Positions 1 through 13,645 of a stretch of DNA of 64,000 nucleotides are shown here, piece by piece. Numbering within the stretch: the first letter of the stretch is position 1; each line of letters opens with the position of its first letter. Under the pieces are notes generated by a model. It was not told the origin of the DNA. It was given only the letters and a program-made list of their open reading frames with translations, and made no database searches. The translations under genes and the position numbers were made by a program. This stretch comes from Rhyzopertha dominica (lineage: Eukaryota > Arthropoda > Insecta > Coleoptera > Bostrichidae), in NCBI GenBank assembly GCA_025024175.1, contig QCXZ01000137.1:17608001-17672000 (forward strand). Reading direction: 5' to 3'.

Positions 1-3000
1 GTTGGATATTAACTTCATATGTGGGATATCCACGAGTTAGATAGATCTAATTATAGGTAATTGTTTAGCTTTGGTTAGCTTTGATTTAGAATTTAATGAT
101 CCGATAATTGCATAAATTGTTAACGAGAATATGACCATAGCCGCTGTAGAGAAAGCAAGTGGAGGTAGTTTTGACCAATCAGGTCTCAGTTCAGAAATTC
201 CACAAAGTAAAGTACTTTTATTTTCAGATTGCGTCCTCTTAGACACCGGAAGAAATGTAGTTTCTAGTCCCAGTTGGGATGTATAGAGTGATGTTGAGTA
301 AAGTCAGTTAGCAAGTCTTGAAGGTTAGATTAGATGGCTAGTCATGCGTCCCGGCATTTTGGAAACTTATTGTACCTAAACTAGTTCAAACTCGCGTGTC
401 AAAATTGTTAATTTACAGGATGGGGTCATATTCTCGTTTCATAGAATATAGTTTTGCAAAGAATACTGATGAGATTTGGATATACAAGTTTTGTTTGTTA
501 CATTTTTTGCACATTACTTTCATTTATTAATTATTGTAAAATATATTTGTTGTTCGAACCGTAGTTCTTTCATTCCTGCTTAAAACGATTTTATTGTGCT
601 GAGGTACAAGTTTGGTGGCAGCGTCCAAATAAAGGTAAGTCACATACTTTTATTAACCTTTGACGTAGTTCATTTAAATTGAATCAACTAGAATCCGCGA
701 ATTCGTTTGATTAGTAAGCAACCCCACTAGTTTGTATCGGCTAACCACTTAAATTTCCGACGGGGATCTTAGTGATGGTATGTAGGGCTTGCAATGTTGA
801 ACTGATAGATCCGTTCGCTATTAATTCTAACTGGCGAACAAGCACGATAAAACATTCACATTAAATTTGATGTCAGGCCTTCCACAGTACGTGTGCTCCA
901 TCACTGCATCCTTCAGTGCAGCTACATTAAAATACCTTAATATTATACAAGCGCTANGANTTCAGTACTTCTAATAATTTTTGCCCATCTATTCGCCCTC
1001 CTGCGGTGGTAAGACCCGGTATAATATTACTAGAACAGGGGATTATTTCAAGATTCTATCATTTGGTTTATCACAAGTCTTAGATATGTTTTTTATTGAT
1101 CACAGTTTCCTTTAGTTGCAGTATCAAACTGAAGCAAACCTTAAACAGCTCATAACTATAATGTGAAACTTTCTCATATTTCAAAATTTAGAAGATTATT
1201 CCATCCCGTTTCGTCATTTCAATGTTTCATCCATTTGCATCTCTATCATTTTTTTTCTATTAAATTCCCTCATTATTTCCTGATGCAAGGGCTATAATAT
1301 TTACCACGACAGAAAGATTTGTGGGAATCGCATAGTTATTTTCTTTTGCGCTAGGTTTCCCGAATGGCCTCGCGGTTGCATATTCGCTACTCCGGTAAAC
1401 AGTTCAGATTGCATCCTATTATTTGCGTTGGCATAGGGTACACATTTGCAATTCAGTTTATCTGAAAATAGATTGCGGGGAGTTGTATTTATTTAATCCC
1501 CGTGGTCTTACAAATCGAAACCTTCTGGCGTATAATTTCCGCCCTCTGTGCGCTTCGGTCTGCAAAAACCGTGAAAAGTCGCGGTCTTCTTGCTGCAAGC
1601 ACTCCCAGCACAATACCACTTTAAGGAGATTGGTCTGCAGATTGCACGTACGACTTCGGGCCGATGCAGCATTCAGGGGATTGAAATGTCGCGGAAGGGA
1701 ACTCGCCGTTAAGATGAGTAACTTTGGAGGTACTGGTACGCCTAAATAATGGTCGATGCAACAACGGAGCACTAGCGTAACAGGCAAAGGATGCACTTTG
1801 AGGAAACACGTCTGTGACGACAAAGGGCCTTCGGAACTGTCTTGTTTGTAAAGAGGAACTTTTAATAGTGGAGATAAATGTCTTTGAAAGTCAAACTGCC
1901 ATCGTGGTGCTTTCGAACACAATTTTCGCTTCAGTTCATTTACCACAGACAAGTTATACGGAGCTGTTATGTAAAACTCTAAAACCTGTGTGGTGGTGAA
2001 AGTTTTCTATTTGAACAGGAGCAAAAGGCTATTAGACTAAATCAGGGTCCATTTGAATGATGTATCTGTCGGATGAAGCAATGATATCCTAGTACTCAAT
2101 ATATAGTTCTAATCATCCTATGTTAATTGAGAATCTATCCATGCTTCTGCGCGGGCATTTAATTTTTTCATCATACAGTCTTAAATTAAGTGTTCGTCTC
2201 ATAACTGTGTACATATGACAGCAGCTACTATCTTGGCGAAGTGAGCAATCTTATATGTAAATGGATACCGAGGCAGTGCACTTGCTTTACTCACATAGCA
2301 TGCCACCGGACATCAAATTTTTTAGGCATATTTTTTGTCAAATATGAACCGGTCTTTCCGTCCTTTTGGGGTAGCATACACCTGTGNGAGATACCTGTAC
2401 AATTCCGTGGGGAGAGCGGATGGTTGGTGTACCCATAGGTGCTTTATACAGTCACTATAAGCTAAATTGGTTTAAAACGAAAGCATAGTTGAGCCTTTAT
2501 AAGCCGAAACAGATGTGCACAGATTGTTTTGACGCAGGCGACATGGCATAGACGTAATTATTATATCTAAATTTTCTAATATTACCTAATCGTATTATAC
2601 AGTCGTAAGTATTTTAATTTTTGTTCATTTTAACATGGCACTAGTCACGCAATGGCCGTAGTATCGGCTTAATGAACAAGAATCTGGAATTAAATACAGC
2701 ACTTAAAACAAATGACCAAATAAGTAATCAAAACCAGTTGACGCAATATCGTATTAAAAAAGATAATAACAAAATAATAAAATTAGATTTAGTGTTCTGC
2801 ATAATTATGAGCATCATGATAACAAACGCGCAATGATTTTAATAAAGAGTTCTCCACAGTTATCAAAATATTTTCATTTTCACCTTGAAAGACATAGCGA
2901 ATTCGTTCACTCGTATCCTCCCGAGCAGTTGGTTATTCTTTATAAACCAATTGCTTATCTAGCTCCAGCAGAAGAAATCAAGTTTAGTTAAATCTGGAGA

Positions 3001-4810
3001 TCGCGATGAACATGGCGTACAACCTCCGATAATTGTTTGGAAATTGTGCATTCAAATACCTCATCCGGTAATGCGTGGAGTACCAAATGTTTTGTACTAC
3101 ATGTATTGCTTCAGTGGCATATTTTATAACATTTCTACTAAATCGTGTTCGGAAATTTATTGTAAGTAGCGATTCCCGGTGACATTTCTATAATAAAAAA
3201 TAAAATCCAGTTATGTCTCATCTATCAATAATGTCACCCCATACAATCAAAGACCACTTATATTAATGGTCCAAGGACCTTATCCAATAAAGGTACTCAG
3301 TACTGTAATAACGGCGATTGTATATTACACAAAACCATTCTTATGAACCTAACTTTATCGGTAATAAGAACTTTATATGTTCATGTCCGTCAGTTCTATC
3401 AAAGCTCTCTTTAAAATTCGCATATGGCGCTGTCGGGAAATATCCTTATGCATAAACTGTGTCAACTAATTGTTCATGCGAATACATTTTATAGTAAGTA
3501 TTCTAACTTCAGACCAGAATCACTAATGTACACCGAATGACAAATTAATATGACAATAGATATTGTTGTTGCAAAAACGAATCATAAATGTTTGACATTC
3601 CTATTTGTTGTGCAGTTTCAATAAAAGTATCTGAGAAAAGCGAGTTATTCCTTTTAGTGCTTTTGTGCTTTTGTTTCGGATTTTTTCATAATGGCGCAAA
3701 ACAATGCAAGCCTCAAAATGATTCATGCAGAAGTGATGCTCCTTAGAACAAATGTAATATCAATAAACTGGCATGCATTTTCAGTGCGAAATTAAAAATG
3801 CAATAGGGTACTTCATTTAAAATAGGAAGCTAGTGTCTACTTTCGGTATAACCCGAAGTTTGCCATCTTTGAAAATATTTTGATCTTATAAATTACTTCA
3901 TTTTGTCATGCGGAACGTTGTTATCTAGGTTTACCTATGCTCTCACTATAGACGGATTTGCGTTTCGTGTAGTAAAGTAAATTATTTGAGCAACCTGGAA
4001 ATTTCTATATGACAGCACGAATAAATATTTTATTTTGTGTCAGCCATCAGTACGCCTGAACAAAATAAAACATTTATTCATGTTTAGAGTAGTGTAAACA
4101 AATCTGCATATTCATTTTAAAAATCAGTCAGCACCACAATTATGTGTTTTGTGCTTGTGGCGTTGCCAGTCTATTTATTAATTTTCGATATTCCATTTTG
4201 ATTTAAACTATCTGTTGAAAGCCCTTCAACACATGTGTCTGCATGTCGCGAAATGGAGCAGACGGAGGTTCAGCTGGAAAATCGGTTAATGTACTGTCAT
4301 ACCCGCGGTATTGTTATTGGGCAGTGAGATAAGCTAAATTAATTTGTCTGTCAATTGACTCTGCAGAATGTACTTGAAAGTAGTTACCGCATAGTATACG
4401 TATTTATATTAGTATTACACTGTTGATGTCTGTATTAAATTTTTATTTATTTCTGAAATTGAATGGCAGTTTGCGTTTATTTTATATTTTTCCACACATA
4501 CGAAAAATGGTACCCCGGAACAACGGTAATTCTCATTTGTTTTATCTAGTGCATCAAAGTCTAAGCATCATGATCATAGAAACGAAGTTTTGTTTTTTGC
4601 AGTATAGAAGGTAAAGAACAGNGACAATCTCTCAATATCTAATAAGTGAAGGNTGGTTGGTTTGGTTATAGGAGTTTCCCGTAATACTTTGTATAATATC
4701 AATAAATAAATATTGTAATTTAAATACCTTTGTATTTGTTATTACTAGAACCAGGAATGAAGCTGCCCAATTTGCCAAAACCCAGAACTCACTCTCGATG
4801 AATACGATGG
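1..4810. other. No recognisable gene (AT-rich, unassigned)
   Basis: I see no protein family, RNA gene or bounded repeat here. Positions 1330-2000 are richer in GC than the surroundings and hold overlapping open frames on both strands (108 codons on plus at 1423-1749, 164 codons on minus at 1458-1952). Neither resembles a family I know, and the higher local GC alone lengthens chance frames. The rest is AT-rich with frequent stops in all frames. Confidence 0.5.
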
Positions 4811-4818
4811 CTAAGCAA

Positions 4819-5671
4819 TAGGGCTGTACGATTCAGCAACTTGTGAATCGAAAATCGATTCATAGTCAGTATAGATTTTACCTAATTAGAATTGAAATTG
4901 ATACGAATCACCTATATACATATAATTACTTTATTAGTTTAAAAAAAAGTCTTTTAGCTTGTCATCAGGAAATTAGTGTTAAATCGATTTCAAGAAAGCG
5001 GTTTTATAAAGAAGTGAATCGTGATTAAAGGTAATTGCCATATTAATATTGACATATGTCAAAAATAAATTAGCAATTGAACCATTTTCTTAGTGAAGAC
5101 AATGCCGCCATAGCATTTTTTATATTCTAAAAGCATTGTATGAAGTACTTGATACATAGAAGTGGAAGAATTTTTTTCAGAAAACTGCTACAAACGAAAA
5201 ATTTTTGTTTGCCATGTGTCAACGTTCATCAGGTAATTATTAACTTAAAATTAACTTATTTATAAAGGCGGTGGCACATTTACAATGCAATATGAGGTTA
5301 CTGTGGTTTGATCGGTTGCTAACCAGTGATTAAGTCAATTACACTTTTGAACAACCTGCCCTTAGTTTATCACAAACATTATTAAAGTATAATGTAAAGT
5401 GTAATTGTTTTCGTTATTCTTCTTGTTTTGTACAATAAAGTTTTCACAACTGCACACCTGCTCATTTATTTACGTGGGTATATTTATTATAGGTTTGATG
5501 GATGGCCATTTGTTTGAATTCTTCGAATCTCTGAAAATCGATTCAGATCGGCACATAAATTTTGGGCTACCTAATTGATACTAAGTACGATTAGATCTCG
5601 ATTCCCAGGAAATCGATAATAGGATTCAATGAAAAAATCGATTTGAATTGATTTTAATGCGTGCAGCCCTA
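4819..5671. mobile_element. Non-autonomous hAT-type element, 853 bp
   Basis: The ends form an inverted repeat: the left end reads TAGGGCTGTACGATT and the reverse complement of the right end reads TAGGGCTGCACGCATT. TAGGG-type termini are typical of hAT elements. The flanks carry a degenerate 8-bp target duplication, CTAAGCAA at 4811-4818 and TTAAGGAA at 5672-5679 (6 of 8 match), with T at position 2 and A at position 7 as favoured by hAT transposases. Internal sequence near both ends is rich in ATCGATT-like motifs. There is no transposase frame, so this is a deletion derivative or MITE mobilised in trans. The mismatched target duplication implies an old insertion. Confidence 0.75.
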
Positions 5672-5699
5672 TTAAGGAACTCAGACTTAGTAGAGCACA

Positions 5700-5942
5700 T
5701 GCTCAGAAAGGAAAGTTGGCACTGGATTGAGTCGCCCAACAACTGCCACAATTACTTTTAACTGTCGAATGAGCGCCTACGAAAGCCATTGGACTAGCAT
5801 CTTTATCACAGGAAAGACGCTGTTTCATTTCATCGAGCGCAGCGTTAAAGATAGTGCCGCTGGTTCTTTCAGACGAACTGGGAGCCATGGGCGACTCAAC
5901 ACTTCGGTGGAGGAACTTTCGTCTTTCAGCCAGATTTGATAC
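5700..5942 (-). CDS. Possible host exon, Ser-rich, unknown protein
   Basis: An 80-codon minus-strand frame ends with a TGA at 5700-5702. It can start directly after an AG at 5943-5944 that would serve as a splice acceptor, although the pyrimidine tract before it is weak. The reading begins V-S-N-L-A-E-R-R-K-F-L and continues with a Ser/Thr-rich stretch and a short amphipathic segment (FNAALDEMKQRLS). A possible donor (AA|GTAATT) lies near 5757, so the coding part may be shorter. Local GC is near 47%, well above the neighbouring DNA. I do not recognise the family. An alternative minus frame (5825-6196, 123 codons) overlaps it, and at most one of the two can be real. It lies immediately beside the hAT insertion at 4819-5671. 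This is a candidate, not a gene call. Confidence 0.25.
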
Positions 5943-6199
5943 CTGACTTTTAAACCAGGCATTTGCCTGTTACATTGGTCCGATCTGAATCCCACTGTGT
6001 GTAGTGTGGGTCCATGGTCCATCCTCGGGCAAAAACTCTCGGGAGCAAGACATACTAGTTTTATGGCTTTCAGGGTGGCATTGATATTTGGCTGGGTGGG
6101 GGTATAAGAAAGCTGCAGTGTGCAACCATCATAGGCAATTTCAATTAATGCACATATCGAAGTTAAGAGAGGTAGTTTCGCATTCTTTGGCTTCATTTG

Positions 6200-9100
6200 T
6201 GCTGTGAATTATAAAAGTTTTTTTCGTAAAATTATGTCAATTGGTTTTATTATGGGCCTTCCAAAAACTGCGAAAGTATTTTTTTTCTAATTAGAGCAAC
6301 TTTTCAGGTACCCTTAGGTAGCAGTCTTGCTAGACTGAGTCATATTTTTATAGTCTTAACAGATGAAGACAGAAATTAAACTAATATCACTTTGAAGTGA
6401 TAGCGACAAACGAAAAACCCTACGATCATACGAAAACATGGAGTACTGTGGCGGAAGAGCGAAACTGAAAAAAATAAAATATGGAGTACCTACTTGCATA
6501 TCAGCGCGTTTCAGTTAATACCACTTTACTATTATTACACGGGCAAATCAGAGGCGGTATGTTATTCTGCGTATAGCTTGCAAGACGGATCCGGCAGGTT
6601 GGATGTTGGCGGTATTAATAGCATCAAAACCAATACTTGGGGATCATGTCACGATCTCTAGCAAGAAATTCGATTTTGGAGGTTTTAGCAGCTGAGATGC
6701 CTTTATTAACTGGAAGAAGGTTTCTTTTTTTAATACAACTTCCTACTTATAATCAAAAAACCTTAATCTGGACATGCTTGCGATGAATCTTCCTTAATAC
6801 ATAAATAAATTCAGAAATATGAAAAATTCTATCACTAACGAAGTTACCAACATCTTATTTGTTGTAAACTAAACACTAATCGTGTGAATGGCCTACTAAA
6901 TTATTATTCACAAAGCGAACATATTCGCAAGTGCCAGATTTTACTCGTTACAGCTTATTTTCTGTGGTGACAATTGTTTTGAAGAGACGTGTACAAAAGA
7001 GCAGAGGATAATTCCTTAGCTAAAGCGTTTGTCTCGAAGAACAAAGGACTACAACGTTAACGAACTCGCTCTAACAAAACAATTAGGAGCGGGCATCCTG
7101 CTAAACGAATTCGAACGGCAATAAATCACTTATTGCAAATCTTTTTTTAATCGCCGTCGGCTGTGCGAGCCAGTAAAGGGTTGCATGTACGGTACTAACT
7201 CAATTTTAAAGCGCTTATTGTAATGATCCGTGGACGTGTGTTTTTATATATGCTTCTGCAGATTTCGTAATTGGAGTTTCTGGTTCGTGTATTTTTTGTA
7301 GGTATCTATGTTTCAATCGCAGATGATTTGTTACAAGAGTTACTAATCGAATGTATAGGTTTTCACGAGTGTTATATTCATCTTCTGGGCTTGATGCCGT
7401 TGTAATGTTTTGATGATTTCGTCAAACGTACCGTTATCTCTCTCAGAAGGTGTCTGATTGTTGCACAACGACAACCACATTTGAAATGCAAGTAACTGGA
7501 GGATGAGTTTCTTGAATCATTTATCCAATATTAGCAAAAAAGGTACGTGATTCGAAATATTAAACTTTTTACTAAAAAAATTCTCGAGTGCTCACAAAAT
7601 CAGAAGTGAGAGAAAAATGATCAAGTTTATTTATCACAGTCTTATTCTAAAAATATTATCTGCAATAAATCAGTAAAGTCTCTAGAACCACTTCATTAGC
7701 GTAAATATCTTACTTGACTAGAATTTGTTAATTTTAAACCGATTAGAATCAATTGGGATGACCATTTCCTTATCTTTAACGATTATGTCACAATCTGCTT
7801 TTGGTAATGGCTGCATATTTTCCTTCTGGACAAAAAGTCATAGCAGGCAATACTAACTTCGTTCGAGAAAAGGCTTCAGCATGTTCAATATAATGTAGGC
7901 ATTTCGCTCATATATAATACAAATGGTGCGATAAAATTCCATAAAACCTTGAAATTGTGCATTTACTTCGCCATTCAGTGTCGAGGTTGTTATTTAATTC
8001 TGAATAATTCTGTTAAACTTCTCTACTTGCCAATTATCCCTTGACATAGTATTTCAAGTAATTTACATTTTGCATTATGTAAAAGAATGATTGCCCCATA
8101 TTGCACAGTAAAGCTATATTATTGAAACTTTAATCACCAGGGAGAAATTCGACATATCATACCTTTTACGCGGAGGTCAAATACAGACGAATAAGTTACA
8201 ACCTTTCAGTCTAAATTTTTTTACTGCTAACAACAAACCGGTCTCATGACTTCAGTGGAATGAAAACCATTCGCTATGTAATCTGTTCGTCTCATTCTAG
8301 ACTCTAGAGGATAAAGAAATGACATCAGCTGTATAAGACTGGTGCGCATGGGTTTTCTTCGATTAGATGATCCAAGTCTTGATGAATTCGTTACGTTAAA
8401 AATCTGCTGTCAACAATAATCTTACATTTCTTTATACTTCCTAGAAGTGTTAGAATAATAAGTGCAGATCCCAAAAGCAATAAATATGGTGATCATATTG
8501 GGTTTGCCGACTATAATGGATACTCAGAGGAATGCTAGAATATTGGTTTCAATGAATTCCATTCATACTGATATAAATAATTTATTTTCATCTTTGCTTT
8601 TAGGTTTGTTTGTAGTCCTTTATTTTTACGCCAACTTTCCACGTAACTCCCGAAAGGCATTTTTTCAGAATTACCAAACCCGCCCAGTACTTTTACATGT
8701 TAAGTTAGTTAGCGATCTAGCTATTATGGTGTACCTATCAATCTATCATTTAGAAAGCGATGAAATTGTCCAGCTGGTAGTATTAATTGCCTTACTTAAA
8801 GAGCAGTTCTTCATCCTGATCCCCCTTTTTATCAATAAAATTGGCGATGTATCTTTACAACTAGATTAGTGCGTTATTTTGTTTATTTAAATGAATTATA
8901 CTTTGTGTAGATGGATGGATTGCCTTCTACTTTTCTACTACTTTGGTATATAGGCAAACCAGTTCTATGCCATGTTGTGTGCACTAGACCTAAACTATAC
9001 TGACGAGCTGTAACAATGGCGAAACAGATCTGTCTGTAGTTGGTTAAGGTATAGACAACATAGCATAGACATGCATTTTAATGTAAGTCGGTTCTTGCTT

Positions 9101-9795
9101 GCTGGTCTGCAAAAAGTGCCGTGAAGACCTGCTTTCCGTTTATTAAAAAAATAAGACAAACACAACTTTCATCAAACCATCCTACGCCTTTCAGGTGGTA
9201 TTATTATAGAGCGACAGCCCGTAATTCCTTATAAGAAACTGTCAACAGCGCAGACTATCCCCCAATATGCGTCAATTTTAAACGGATTTGCTCGGGGGTC
9301 TCGATCACGGAATAATGTTTACTTAAGGATGTGACGGTTGCAGTTTACCGGGCGAACAACACACTGCTGCACCGAGACTTCAATTGCACTATATCATGTG
9401 AAGTATAAACTGCCACGTTCATATGATAGCTCCTCCAACAGCTTAGGGAATAATACGAAGCTTAGGCTGATGCAGAACGGACGCTAGTTGCAGGCGAGCT
9501 CCCTTTTAGAGTCACTAAAACTACCTGTTTTATTTATGACGGGATATGCTTGCAGATAAGGAGAATTTCCTTCCAGATAACACCACGGTTAAAGGGTAGT
9601 TTGCTCGCTGCAGGAACTGAGAAGTGGAAAATTTTGAATTCAAACGTGATGTAGATGCTCATCGTTAATTATTAACGGTTACGTTTGCCAAAGATCACTA
9701 CATTTGTTTGTCTATATATACAGTGTTGTTTGAAACGCACTAAAATAGGAGAATCTGATAAAAAAGATTGCAGGAATGTGAACTTTCGCGGTCAG
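6200..9795. other. No recognisable gene
   Basis: AT-rich sequence with no family match seen on either strand. A 135-codon plus-strand frame at 8462-8869 starts at a GTG, has hydrophobic stretches and resembles nothing I know. A frame of that length is expected about once by chance in a window of this size and composition. Confidence 0.5.
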
Positions 9796-9799
9796 AGTC

Positions 9800-10700
9800 A
9801 GATAGAAATCTTTATGGGTTAGACCACGTCGAATTTGGAAATAGGGTTAACGTTTCGCCCGCGATTGTAATAGGCATCATCAGGACAGGAATATGGAATA
9901 TGGCACAAACTTAATCCTAAAGGACAGAGAGTGGGATTGCGCTTGATTTTATGAAGGTAGGAGGAATGTTTATAAGGTGAGACAGATTGTGAGCGTGAGG
10001 TTAGGCGTTGTGATTGGATTCCAAATACTATACGCGGTCCAGGTTGATCGGATATTTACAAATCTCAATGGCTTTCCGGAATTTGCGAGTGGTGTAGAAA
10101 GGGACATCCGCTAGAAGTGAGATATTATATTACAAAATATTGTGACCGGTTTCACGTTGATGTTCAGCTACTAACTATTGGCTGATGAGACCTGATTTGA
10201 TGCAGCTTTCTGTTTTGTACGACGGGTTTCAATGGATCTGCCGTGTTTCATCGGCGCCGTATAAACAAGGACAGCTATACAATACCTACAGGTGACATAG
10301 AGTTTATTTTGCTTTCCGAAACGGAAGNATCAGTGATTGGAAGATGGTTCGGATGAGTTGTTTCTAAGCAGACAAGACAGAGTAGCCTAAACGAACATGT
10401 GTTAAACCAGTTATAATGACACCAAGAAAGGAAGAGAATTGTTACTTTCGATTTGTACAGTGATATCAGGATTTTGTGAATTAAGGTGATTTAAGAAGGT
10501 TATCATGTTGTCAAGGTGTCGGTCGCGAAGACAAAATAGTGAAAGTGTCGTCGACACAACAAAGTCGGTTATTATGTCTGACAACTCCATAGCTATCTGT
10601 TCAATTAGGGCTGCCGTAGATACGTTAACTACCAAGGGGGATAATAAGACAATGGCTCTCCCCACCGTCCAAGCATCCCAGCCGCATTCATAAAATCAGG
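9800..10700 (-). pseudogene. Penelope-like retroelement remnant (RT and GIY-YIG)
   Basis: Read on the minus strand, 10690-10411 encodes the palm end of a Penelope-type reverse transcriptase. It runs from the degraded 'SPLSPVVAN'-like segment (seen as LLSPLVVNV), through a decayed active-site region that should read YVDD (seen as FVVSTT), to RHLDNMITFLNHLNSQNP and SNNSLPFL. Further along (about 10300-10050) come pieces of the linked GIY-YIG endonuclease domain, including VAEHQRETGH and KFRKAIEICKYP, interrupted by stops and frameshifts. The 3' end carries a hammerhead-like motif at 9845-9890. Penelope-like elements copy themselves with this RT-endonuclease fusion. This copy is dead and 5'-truncated. 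A short inverted match to its 3' tail lies at 10754-10777 on the plus strand. Confidence 0.8.
9845..9890 (-). ncRNA. Hammerhead-like motif in Penelope 3' end
   Basis: On the minus strand the order CTGATGA, a GCC...GGC stem, then GAAAC directly followed by GTT matches the hammerhead core. It has the very short ACGT stem III known from Penelope-associated hammerheads. One extra base separates CTGATGA from the stem, and I could not draw a convincing stem I, so self-cleavage is doubtful. Confidence 0.45.
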
Positions 10701-10899
10701 CGTAGCCCATCTCCATCTTGTAGGATTTGGTTGAGCTCCGACGTGATTCTCGTGTTAAGTTTGTGCAATATTCCATATTACGGTTCCAATAAAGCACCTT
10801 ACAAGATCAGGCGATTCGTTCATCATATCTCTAAAACCGACGCAGACCAAATTTCCAATAAAAAAGATTGTTAAAAAACCGCTGCAAATTGAATCAATA

Positions 10900-11643
10900 C
10901 TTCCACATCCAATTGTCAAAATGACATTTACGCTTTTATTTTTTATACTATACGATCAGTAGGTAATCGAGTATTGAGCATTTTTATCTCTAAATATTTT
11001 TTCTAAGATAAATAATTCTCGTGATATTACCAAAAATACATAAATTTTTAAAATGTTTTTCTGCAAATAACTCGAAAATTATTAACTTACCAAGAAAATT
11101 TGATTTTCTATATAATACAAAAATTAAAAAAATCGCATGGCAGGGTCCAAAATAGGATTTTTGGAGATATTTCGAAAATGTCAAAATTTTGGATACATTT
11201 TTAAGACACTTTTTGTGAGAAATTTTATTTCCTATCAGACGGTATTTTCATTTTTTGAATATATTAAGTATTTTCGGACATATTTAGAAAAAACCGTTTT
11301 CTTTAAGTGACGCTTTTTGCTAATATCATCTAAACAGTTAGCACCAAAAATTTATAATGGCGCATAATACTCGCAGTTATGCTACTAATCACATACTAAA
11401 AGGAAAAAATTAAAAAATTGCAAAAAGGTAGTTACACCCCCATTTTCACCCTTTCTCCTATACTCTACTTACTCCAAAAAACAATAGGTAGTTAAGATTT
11501 ATATGTATGCCAAATTTCAAGTTCATATCGCGTCCACACACAAATTTTGTTTTTTACGTTCTCGACCATTTTAAAGCGATTAAGCAAATAAAAATTTTTG
11601 AAATTTTTTTTCGCGATACAGTACTTCCAGTTGGATGTGGAAG
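10900..11643. mobile_element. TA-flanked inverted-repeat element, copy 1 (744 bp)
   Basis: Begins CTTCCACATCCAA after TA (10898-10899) and ends with the reverse complement TTGGATGTGGAAG before TA (11644-11645). A TA duplication with a 13-bp inverted end fits a Tc1/mariner-type MITE. The interior is AT-rich and non-coding. A related copy lies at 12694-13517. Both copies also share about 25 bp outside the left end (an A-tract then CCGCTGCAAATTGAAT), so the true boundary may lie further left. Confidence 0.65.
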
Positions 11644-11649
11644 TAAAAT

Positions 11650-12685
11650 GATTTCCTTTTATAGGTAATACGTTTTTCTCAAAAATAAAGACGGCGTCTT
11701 AGTCGCTATCAACTCGAAAATTTTCAGTACCGGCGAGGGTCACTGTTTGAAGGTCACTTTCATTATCAATACGTCTGTGTTTAGAAAATTGAAATAGGGC
11801 AATTGTTATGGATGTTTCAGCGTGAAAATAATTATGCAGTCCCTCTCTCAATCCATATCTTTTATGCATTAAGTTAAAAGGTTCCGATTAAATATACAAA
11901 ATCCAAGATGGCGCCACAGCTCCTATCGAATCTAAAATTTTAAATAGTAGGGGTGGTTATGTGTGTACCTTAACAAAATTTACAAAATGAGATATAATGA
12001 CGTTGAACATATATTTGCTTGCATCTTCTGCCTGTTGATTTTATTGAACTGAATTGATTCTGAAAATGCGTNATTCCAATTAGGTGTTTGGAAGTAAAGA
12101 ATGGAAAGAAAGGGATTGATACATTGATTCCGGCCCTNTCAGAAGATTTGTTTCTACTATACTTTTAAATAATCCCGGTCTCATGCACCTACAAGTGTTA
12201 GTCACATAGTTAAACTTGATAATACTAACATTTAGAGGGCTAGATAGAATCTACGACGTTCCAAAACCTCTAAAGCTACCAAAAGTGGAGTTCTACGTTT
12301 CCNTATTCGAGTCCTATAGAAATTTCCCAAGAATTGCAAGGAGCATTTATGACACAAAATACAGTCATCATTTTTCTCTGCCTGAACGATTTTCTCGTAA
12401 ATAAATAATTTAAAATCAGGTGCACTGTTTGCTTCTCTGTCGTTTGCAGTGCAGTGTCCAACCTTTTTTCTTGTCTCCTTATTGCGATAATCGTTTTCAT
12501 AAAATCTAATTGTAAGAACATCTCCAAGTCAGGTTTTATAGACTACAGTCACATTTCTGTTTTTAAAATTGCATTGCAAATTTTCTCAAAAATTGACAGA
12601 TTTGTATTACTAACGAGAGCAGTTACTGCAACTTCTATAAAATTTACGATACGTACCTGACATTGAAAAAAACCGCTGCAAATTG
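11650..12685. other. Spacer between the two related elements; nothing recognised
   Basis: AT-rich DNA with only short frames (up to 83 codons) on both strands. No family recognised. Confidence 0.5.
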
Positions 12686-12693
12686 AATTAATA

Positions 12694-13517
12694 CTTCCAC
12701 ATCCAATTGTCAAAATGACATTTGCGTTTCTATTTCTTATGCTATACGATTAGTAATCAGATTTAGAGCATTTTATTTATCCACACATTTTTTCTAAGAC
12801 AAAGTCCTCGTGATATTAGCAAAAATATCTAAATTTTAAAATCGGTTTTTTCCAAATAAGTCGAAAATTATTAACATCACAAGAAAATTACAAGAGTGCT
12901 TTCTGATCAGAAATTTGATTTTATATATAATACCAAAATTTAAAAAAAATCGTACGAGCAGGGACCAAAACAGGTTTTTTGGAAATATAGAAATAATAGA
13001 AACTCTTTGTGAGAAAATTCATTTTCTATCTGATGGCAATTTCATTTTTTGAATATATTAAGTATATTCGGAGATATCTAGGAAAAACCGTTTTCTTTAA
13101 GTGACGCTTTTTTGCTAATATTTTCTAAACAGTTTGCTGCATCGAAAATTTATAAGAATGAATAATACTCGCATACTACTAATCACATACTAAAACGAAA
13201 AAAAATATAAAAAAATAAAAATTTGCAAAAAGGGTAGTTACCCCCCCCCCAGTTTTGTCCCCTTCCCGATACCGTACTTACCCCACAACGCTTTGGGTAG
13301 TTGAAAATTATAAGCTTGCCAAATTTCAAGTTCATATATTAAGTCTTTCGAAAGTTACCGAGTATACAAACAAAACCACAGACACACAGACAAGAAATTT
13401 ATTTTTGCTCAAATTTTGTTTTTTTGCGTTTTCGACCATTTTAAAGCGAATGAGCAAATAAAAATTTTTGAAAATTTTTTTCGCGATACAAAACTTCCCA
13501 TCCGTTGGATGTGGAAG
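12694..13517. mobile_element. TA-flanked inverted-repeat element, copy 2 (824 bp)
   Basis: Same termini as copy 1: CTTCCACATCCAA after TA at 12692-12693, and TTGGATGTGGAAG before TA at 13518-13519. The interior is collinear with copy 1 but diverged by many substitutions and indels. It includes an extra stretch around 13345-13400 rich in ACAGACACACAGAC-like sequence and a C-tract near 13242. No transposase frame is visible. Confidence 0.65.
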
Positions 13518-13645
13518 TAATTAACTTCAATGAAGGTTATTCCAGAATCAAGTATTTTTTATATTAGATATATCAGACGAACTATAAAACAAAATCCAAA
13601 TAAATAAACACAGAAAACAGAAGAATGAAGTGCATCATTAGAAAT

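Noticed and set aside
1423..1952. Opposing 108- and 164-codon frames as a host gene
   Set aside because: No recognisable domain. Both strands are open at once because local GC is higher, and no splice or promoter context is visible.
8462..8869. 135-codon hydrophobic frame as a membrane protein
   Set aside because: It starts at GTG with no family resemblance, and its length is near what chance gives for this composition over 64 kb.
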